Shown piece after piece: positions 42,571 through 47,470 of a stretch of DNA of 47,470 bases. Below the pieces are notes generated by a model that worked only from the letters and a program-made list of their open reading frames with translations, did no database searches and was not told the origin of the DNA. The stretch is taken from contig CAADSS010000048.1 of the NCBI GenBank assembly GCA_900751695.1, positions 1 to 47,470 on the forward strand, in the 5' to 3' direction. The number at the start of each line of letters is the position of its first letter. Position 1 is the stretch's first letter. This stretch comes from an uncultured Collinsella sp. (GTDB lineage: Bacteria; Actinomycetota; Coriobacteriia; Coriobacteriales; Coriobacteriaceae). A program made the translations under genes and the position numbers.

Positions 42571-42603
42571 CGTCAGCACCTACATTGCAGGCAAAATCAC
42601 ACG

Positions 42604-44679
42604 CTACTTGGCGCGACCCTCCTCATAGCGCTCGACCAGCTTGGCCTGAACGTCATAGGGCACCTGCTCGTAGCCGGCGGGCTTCATGGTAAAGTCACCC
42701 GTGCCGCGCGTGATAGAGCGCAGGCGCGTCGAGTAATCCGTCAGCTCGGCGAGAGGTGCCTGCGCGATAACCACGGTGTCTCCGCGCTCATCGGTCTCCA
42801 TGCCTGTCACGCGACCGCGCGAGGCCGAGATGTCGCCCATCACGGCGCCGGCGTAGCTCTCGGGAATAGTCACCGTGATTTCCTCGATGGGCTCAAGCAC
42901 CACCGGGTCGGCATCGGCACATGCCTTGCGCAGGCCGATGCGAGCCGCCGCGCGGAACGCCATCTCGTTGGAGTCGACGCTGTGATACGAGCCGTCGTAC
43001 ACAGCCACGCGAATGCCCGTGAGCGGATAGCCGGCAATGATGCCGTCCTTCATGGTCTCCTGGACGCCCTTGTCCACGGCGGGGATCAGCGAGCGCGGAA
43101 TGCGGCCGCCCACGACCTCGTCCACAAACTCATAGCCATCGCTCGTGCCGTCGGGCCCAATGAGCGGCTCCACGCGCAGCCAGCAGTCGCCGTACTGACC
43201 GGCGCCGCCGGTCTGCTTCTTATGGCGGCCCTGGGCACTTGCCGTACGGCGAATGGTCTCGCGATACGGAATGCGGATCGGCACGCTCTTGGCTACGACC
43301 TTGGTGCGATCCTCCAAACGATTGAGCAGCACCGAAACCTGCGCCTCACCAACGGCGGAGATAATGGTCTGGCCGGTCTCCTCGTCGCGGTCGATGCTCA
43401 TGGTCGGATCGGCCTTGCAGGCCTTCTCGATAAACGTGTAGAGCTTCTCTTCGTCGCCGCGATTCTCGGCCTCGATGGCAATGCGGTACTGCGAGTTGGG
43501 GAACTTAAACGCCGCAGCCTCGACCTTGCCGGTAATCGAGAGCGTATCGCCCGTCTCGGCCGCCAGCTTGGGTGCCACGATGATGTCGCCGGCATAGGCG
43601 TGACCGACCTCGGTCATGTCGCGGCCGCACATCACATACAGGTGAGCCAGACGATCGCTCTTGCGGGTACGCGCGTTGATCAGCTCAAGACCCGGCTCAA
43701 GCGTACCCGTCAGCACCTTGATAAAGCTGATGCGACCCTGCTGCGGATCGGCCAGCGTCTTAAACACAAACGCCACCGGACGGTCATCGTCGCTCGAAAT
43801 CTTGAGCGAATCACCGTCGATGAGCGGCATCTCGCCGTAGTCCGTCGGCGCCGGGAAGTATGTGGCGATGTCGTCCATCAGCGAGTTGACGCCCTGCTCC
43901 TTAATGCAATCGCCCGCAAAGACCGGCACAAAGATGCGCTCGGCGATCGCCTTCGACAGCAGGCCTTCAAGCTCCTCCTGCGTCAGCGTCTCCTCGCCTT
44001 CCAGGTACTTCATCATCAGTTCGTCGTCAGCCTCGGCCACCAGCTCGCACAGATGGTCATGGGCTTCCTCGGCCTGGGCACGATACTCCTCGGGAATCTC
44101 CGACTCAACGGCTTCGGTGCCGTTGCAATGGCGCGCCTTCATGCGCACCAGGTCGATGATGCCGTCAAAGTCCTCGCCCTCGCCCCAGGGAAGGGTCACG
44201 GCGCCCAGGCGCGTGCCAAAGCGCTCCTGCAGCAGGCCCATCGTGGTCGCAAAGCTGGCCTCGGAGCGCGACAGGCGGTTTACGAACACCGCACGCGCCA
44301 GGCGCAGGTCCTCGGCGGCATACCAGAGCTTAACCGTCGTAGGCTGCGGGCCGGCCTCGGCGTCGACCACAAACAGAGCCGTCTCGCAAACACTCATCGC
44401 GGCAAAGGCGTCGCCGATAAAATCGGGGTAGCACGGGGCATCGAGCACATTGATGCGCGCGCCCTTCCAGTCGATCGGCGCAATGGTCGTCGAGATGGAA
44501 AACGCACGCTTAACCTCTTCGGGGTCATAGTCGAGCGTGGGCTTGGTGCCGTCGTGGCCGCCCAGGCGGGCGGTCTTGCCGGAAAGGTGGAGCATGGCCT
44601 CGGCGAGTGAAGTCTTGCCCACCCCGCCTTGGCCTACGAGCACCACGTTCCTTACGTTACCGGTCTTGGGAGCACCCAT
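42604..44679 (-). CDS. Elongation factor G-like protein (EF-G2/FusA2 type)
   Basis: This 691-residue protein has the full EF-G layout: G domain, domain II (about 290-380), and domains III-V with GRVTGMETDERGDTVVIAQA near the C-terminus. The P-loop GQGGVGKTS is intact. The DxPGH motif has become DAPCYPDF (no Gly, no catalytic His) and the NKxD position reads FVNRLSRSE. GTP hydrolysis and guanine recognition are therefore doubtful. The family (EF-G2) is generally thought not to replace EF-G in translocation and has a suggested ribosome-linked or stress role. AGGAGG lies five bases before the ATG at 44679. The gene stands alone with its own terminator. Confidence 0.88.
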   Translation of the reverse strand: MGAPKTGNVRNVVLVGQGGVGKTSLAEAMLHLSGKTARLGGHDGTKPTLDYDPEEVKRAFSISTTIAPIDWKGARINVLDAPCYPDFIGDAFAAMSVCETALFVVDAEAGPQPTTVKLWYAAEDLRLARAVFVNRLSRSEASFATTMGLLQERFGTRLGAVTLPWGEGEDFDGIIDLVRMKARHCNGTEAVESEIPEEYRAQAEEAHDHLCELVAEADDELMMKYLEGEETLTQEELEGLLSKAIAERIFVPVFAGDCIKEQGVNSLMDDIATYFPAPTDYGEMPLIDGDSLKISSDDDRPVAFVFKTLADPQQGRISFIKVLTGTLEPGLELINARTRKSDRLAHLYVMCGRDMTEVGHAYAGDIIVAPKLAAETGDTLSITGKVEAAAFKFPNSQYRIAIEAENRGDEEKLYTFIEKACKADPTMSIDRDEETGQTIISAVGEAQVSVLLNRLEDRTKVVAKSVPIRIPYRETIRRTASAQGRHKKQTGGAGQYGDCWLRVEPLIGPDGTSDGYEFVDEVVGGRIPRSLIPAVDKGVQETMKDGIIAGYPLTGIRVAVYDGSYHSVDSNEMAFRAAARIGLRKACADADPVVLEPIEEITVTIPESYAGAVMGDISASRGRVTGMETDERGDTVVIAQAPLAELTDYSTRLRSITRGTGDFTMKPAGYEQVPYDVQAKLVERYEEGRAK

Positions 44680-44918
44680 GATGACCTCCTTGCAGGGCCG
44701 CGCGCAATGCGCGACGCCAACGGGGAGAGTTCGCGGTCGGTGCCATCCCGGGAGCAGCATGGTCGGCAGCCGAGCCGACTCACCCTCCAAATGTCCTATG
44801 CCACCACCCTACCCTCACGGGCGGCTGTCCATGCATACCTTTCGGCGCACGTATGAATACAGGCGGCGAGAGGAAGAGACAAGCTTGTGAGGCGATTATT
44901 GAACCCCGTCGATGCAAA
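44680..44918. other. Leader and intergenic region before the EF-G-like gene
   Basis: No gene is supported in these 239 bases. They hold the AGGAGG ribosome site and an untranslated leader. An in-frame extension of the EF-G-like frame to 44790 lacks a site and reads as low-quality protein. No clear promoter or operator could be placed. Confidence 0.4.
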
Positions 44919-44957
44919 CAAAAAGCCGCCACAGACCGTAAGACCTGCGGCGGCTTC
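44919..44957 (-). terminator. Terminator of the amino-acid ABC operon
   Basis: On the minus strand AAGCCGCCGCAG and CTGTGGCGGCTT form a stem followed by TTTTTG. It starts about 33 bases after the ATPase stop. Confidence 0.85.
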
Positions 44958-44989
44958 GCCTCAATTAATAGTTGATTAAATACCTGAGC

Positions 44990-45754
44990 CTATCCCTCGA
45001 TACGGCTCAAGAACTCACGGGTGCGCTGCTCACGCGGATGGTCGATGACCTGCTCGGCAGGACCCTCCTCGACAATGCGGCCGCCATCCATAAAGACCAC
45101 GCGGTCGGCAACATCGCGCGCAAACTGCATTGCGTGGGTCACAATCACCATCGTCATATTCTGCGCGGCAAGGTCTTTAATGACACGCAGTACCTCGGCC
45201 GTCAGCTCGGGATCGAGTGCCGAGGTCGGCTCGTCAAAGAACAGGATCTCCGGGTCGAGCGCTAAGGCGCGGGCAATACTCACGCGCTGCTGCTGACCGC
45301 CCGAAAGCTCGCACGGAACCTTGTTCTCGTTGCCCACAAGCCCCATCTGAGCAATCAATTCATGCGCACGAGCTTCCGCCTGCTCGCGCGGGCGCTTAAG
45401 CACGCGAATCGGCGCGTCGATGATGTTTTTCATCACGGTATAGTGCGGGAACAGATTGTAGTTCTGAAACACCAGGCCAAATCGCGAGCGCGCCCGCTTG
45501 GGCACATCGCCCTTCGCATAGACCGCGCCCGAACCCGCATCCGTCGCAACGGCAAGGTCGCCAAACGAGAGCGAGCCTCCGTCGAGTGTCTCGAGCAGCG
45601 TGGCACACCGCAGCAGCGTGGACTTACCGCCGCCCGAAGGCCCGATAATCGCCACAACCTCACCACGCTTTACCTCGAGCGAGATATCCTTGAGCACCTC
45701 ATTGCCGCCAAACGCCTTGCGTGCGCTCGTTATATTCATTACCGAATTAATCAT
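44990..45754 (-). CDS. Polar amino-acid ABC importer, ATP-binding protein
   Basis: 254 residues of the GlnQ/HisP type. Walker A GPSGGGKSTLL near residue 40, Q-loop VFQNYNLFPH, signature ELSGGQQQRVSIARAL, Walker B ILFFDEPTSALDPEL and switch THAMQFARD are all canonical. A short insertion (GDLAVATDAGSGAVYAKGDV) lies between Walker A and the Q-loop. The start at 45754 overlaps the permease stop by eight bases; an internal ATG at 45738 lacks a site. It energises uptake with the two genes upstream. Confidence 0.94.
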   Translation of the reverse strand: MINSVMNITSARKAFGGNEVLKDISLEVKRGEVVAIIGPSGGGKSTLLRCATLLETLDGGSLSFGDLAVATDAGSGAVYAKGDVPKRARSRFGLVFQNYNLFPHYTVMKNIIDAPIRVLKRPREQAEARAHELIAQMGLVGNENKVPCELSGGQQQRVSIARALALDPEILFFDEPTSALDPELTAEVLRVIKDLAAQNMTMVIVTHAMQFARDVADRVVFMDGGRIVEEGPAEQVIDHPREQRTREFLSRIEG

Positions 45755-46400
45755 GGTAGTAATCCAATTTTTTCTCGGCGGCGCCCAGCAGCATCTCGAC
45801 AACGAAATTAAAGACCCAGTAAATCAGCGCCGCAATCGCAAACGGCACCATGCTCACCTGCGAGGCGACCAGCGCCTTGGCCGTCGAGAACATCTCACCC
45901 ACGCCAATGGCAAACGCCAGCGACGTGTCCTTGACCAGCGTGATGATCTCGTTGCCCATCGCCGGCAGAATACGCTTGGCGACCTGCGGCATCACGATAT
46001 ACAGAAACGTCTGCACGCGCGAATAGCCCAGCACCTCGGCAGCCTCGTATTGACCGCGCGGAATGGACTGCAAGCCCGAGCGATAGATCTCGGCAAAGTA
46101 ACCGGCGTAGTTGATGATGAACGCCACGACGCACGCCGTCCACTTGGAATCGGGCGTGAGCGAAATGCCAAACACGTAATACGGGGCAAAGTAGATGGCA
46201 AACATCTGCAGCATGAGCGGCGTGCCGCGCATGACCGAGATATAGATGCGCGCAATCCAGCGAAGCGGCGCGATTTTGCTCATGCGCATAAACGCCACGG
46301 GAATTCCCAGCGGAATCGACCCGAGCAGCGTCAACACAAACAGCTGCAAACTGACCAAGAACCCCTGGCCAAGCATCTGCATCATGACCTGAATAGACAT
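45747..46400 (-). CDS. Polar amino-acid ABC importer, permease
   Basis: 217 residues with about five membrane helices. The HisM/GlnP signature is clear: RIYISVMRGTPLMLQMFAIY in the first half, the EAA loop EVLGYSRVQTFLYIVMPQVA near residue 140, and IITLVKDTSLAFAIG. The ATG overlaps the binding-protein stop in TAATG, so translation is coupled. A TTG 15 bases upstream is a less likely start. A single permease gene implies a homodimer. Confidence 0.94.
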   Translation of the reverse strand: MSIQVMMQMLGQGFLVSLQLFVLTLLGSIPLGIPVAFMRMSKIAPLRWIARIYISVMRGTPLMLQMFAIYFAPYYVFGISLTPDSKWTACVVAFIINYAGYFAEIYRSGLQSIPRGQYEAAEVLGYSRVQTFLYIVMPQVAKRILPAMGNEIITLVKDTSLAFAIGVGEMFSTAKALVASQVSMVPFAIAALIYWVFNFVVEMLLGAAEKKLDYYHD

Positions 46401-47260
46401 TACTTGAGCACCCAATTATCGAAAGACAAACCATAGCTTGAATATTTATCGCAGAGGTCCTTGACCGTACCGTCCTCATAGAGCGCCTTGAGCGACTCGG
46501 TCACGGCGTCGGCCGACTTGGTGTCGCCCTTCTTAAAGCCGACGGCGTAGTGCTCGCTGGACAGCGGTTCATCAAGCTGCGTATAGGCATCGGGCTTGGC
46601 GGCAAGCTGATACTGGGCAATCGAAAGGTCGCAAGCCACGGCATCGACCGCGCCGCTCTCGAGCTGCATAAAGGCCGTGTTGTACTCGCCGATGGTATCG
46701 AGCGTGGCAAACGTCGCCGCCAGATCCTTCTGGTCACCCTCAAGCACGTCCTGCGCAGCGGAATCGGTCTGGGTAATCACGGTCTTGCCGGCAAGATCGT
46801 CCCAGCTCTTGATGCCCGCATCCTTCTTGACCACCAGCACCTGCTCGTTGAGCATGTACGGCTCGGAGAACGTGTAGTCGTCCTCACGACCCTCCATGGT
46901 AAACCCGTTCCAGATGCAGTTGATGGCGCCGGAGTTGAGCAGCGTGTCCTTGGCATCCCAATCGATGGCCTCGTAATCGACTTCCCAGCCTTGCTTATCG
47001 GCAACGGCCTTGGCCAGATCGAGATCAAAGCCGGTGTACTCGCCATCGTCGCCCACAAAGCCGTACGGAGGATAGGACTTATCAAAGCCCACCACGAGCT
47101 TCTTGGACTCCGCAGCGCCCTTCACGTCCTTGGCTGCAACAGAACCGGCAGCGGAACCCTTGCCGGCACCACCGCCGCAGCCGACAAGACCAAGGCCAAG
47201 CACCGTGACGAGCGAGCCGGCTAGACCAACAAACTGACGACGAGACATATCGGTATTCAT
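46400..47260 (-). CDS. Amino-acid ABC importer, substrate-binding lipoprotein
   Basis: 286 residues of the type 3 solute-binding family. The N-terminus MSRRQFVGLAGSLVTVLGLG with LVGC is both a twin-arginine-like signal and a lipobox; Cys28 would be lipidated after cleavage. KLVVGFDKSYPPYGFVGDDG, YTGFDLDLAKAVADKQGWEV and FSEPYMLNEQVLVVKK follow, typical of binding proteins for polar amino acids such as glutamine, arginine or cystine. GGGGGA lies five bases before the ATG. It heads an operon with permease and ATPase. The exact ligand cannot be told; acidic pocket residues would be needed for a basic ligand. Confidence 0.93.
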   Translation of the reverse strand: MNTDMSRRQFVGLAGSLVTVLGLGLVGCGGGAGKGSAAGSVAAKDVKGAAESKKLVVGFDKSYPPYGFVGDDGEYTGFDLDLAKAVADKQGWEVDYEAIDWDAKDTLLNSGAINCIWNGFTMEGREDDYTFSEPYMLNEQVLVVKKDAGIKSWDDLAGKTVITQTDSAAQDVLEGDQKDLAATFATLDTIGEYNTAFMQLESGAVDAVACDLSIAQYQLAAKPDAYTQLDEPLSSEHYAVGFKKGDTKSADAVTESLKALYEDGTVKDLCDKYSSYGLSFDNWVLK

Positions 47261-47280
47261 AGTATTCCCCCTTGATGGCA

Positions 47281-47345
47281 CTTTAGTTAAGTAAAGTAAG
47301 TCATGTAACGTTCAGAATCATACACTTTAGCGTGATAGAGCACAA
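47281..47345 (-). promoter_or_regulatory. Promoter and palindromic box of the amino-acid importer operon
   Basis: On the minus strand TTGTGC (47345-47340), a 17-base spacer and TATGAT (47322-47317) make a good sigma-70 type promoter. Downstream, CTTTAGTTAAGTAAAG (47281-47296) lies between the promoter and the start codon. It has the same arms as the ilvE box, which suits repression by a common regulator. Confidence 0.6.
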
Positions 47346-47373
47346 GGCGAGTTTGCCCGCCGCGTGAGGGGTG

Positions 47374-47470
47374 TGGGGGTTAAGTTTCCTGCTCTACAGT
47401 CCTGCTCACGACGGAGGCCACATTAAGTGGCCTCCTGTTCGTGCGGAACTCGCGATAAACTTAACCCCCA
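47374..47470. repeat. 97-base imperfect inverted repeat at the window end
   Basis: TGGGGGTTAAGTTT (47374-47387) is the exact complement of AAACTTAACCCCCA (47457-47470). Inside, GGAGGCCAC and GTGGCCTCC form a hairpin around ATTAA, extended by CACGA and TTCGTG. The whole could fold into one long rod. It may continue beyond the edge. Confidence 0.7.

Noticed and set aside
42406..44610. Plus-strand frame of 734 codons opposite the EF-G-like gene
   Set aside because: Antisense shadow in GC-rich DNA; the minus strand has an intact EF-G layout.

Overview
The window looks like chromosomal DNA of a gut coriobacterium, most likely Collinsella or a close relative. The evidence is high GC, compact gene order with strong GGAGG-type ribosome sites, and the gene set: a giant adhesin built of streptococcal-pilin-type isopeptide domains, a heterodimeric ABC exporter, PTS and LacI sugar modules, YeiH, and LarE without other lar genes. 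No phage genes, insertion sequences, rRNA or CRISPR array are visible. The genus call is inference from gene style; nothing was searched.

Layout. Positions 1-11215 (minus) hold an enormous surface adhesin that runs off the left edge. An in-frame TAA separates its secreted N-terminus from the remaining 10.5 kb, and its promoter lies beside a nine-base G tract. Next come a tRNA deaminase-glycerate kinase fusion, tRNA-Ser(UGA), a TetR regulator divergent from lemA, ilvE, a DedA protein, cysE, and a MarR-ABC-ABC exporter operon. Positions 22.7-28 kb carry two small unknown proteins, a nitroreductase, a degenerate NtrC-type regulator, a YeiH transporter and a divergent GntR regulator. glmS, a LacI regulator, a HAD phosphatase and larE follow.

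Positions 33.2-33.96 kb form a gene-poor island. It holds palindromic repeats, ten phased TAGAGAGA octamers and a relic of a winged-helix gene. Positions 34-41.4 kb are a sugar operon: PTS EIIBC, a GatZ-type aldolase subunit, a small transaldolase, a split transketolase and PTS EIIA, with a divergent LacI regulator. A secreted nuclease, a degenerate EF-G-like factor and an amino-acid ABC importer (binding protein, permease, ATPase) complete the window.

Two themes cut across the genes. First, several intergenic gaps hold palindromes whose arms differ from copy to copy but whose central core is alike (GGGAC plus G-rich and T-rich flanks), which suggests one mobile or amplified family. Second, dyad operators can be read in front of several regulators and operons: TetR/lemA, MarR/ABC, glmS, LacI, and a 16-bp box shared by ilvE and the amino-acid importer.
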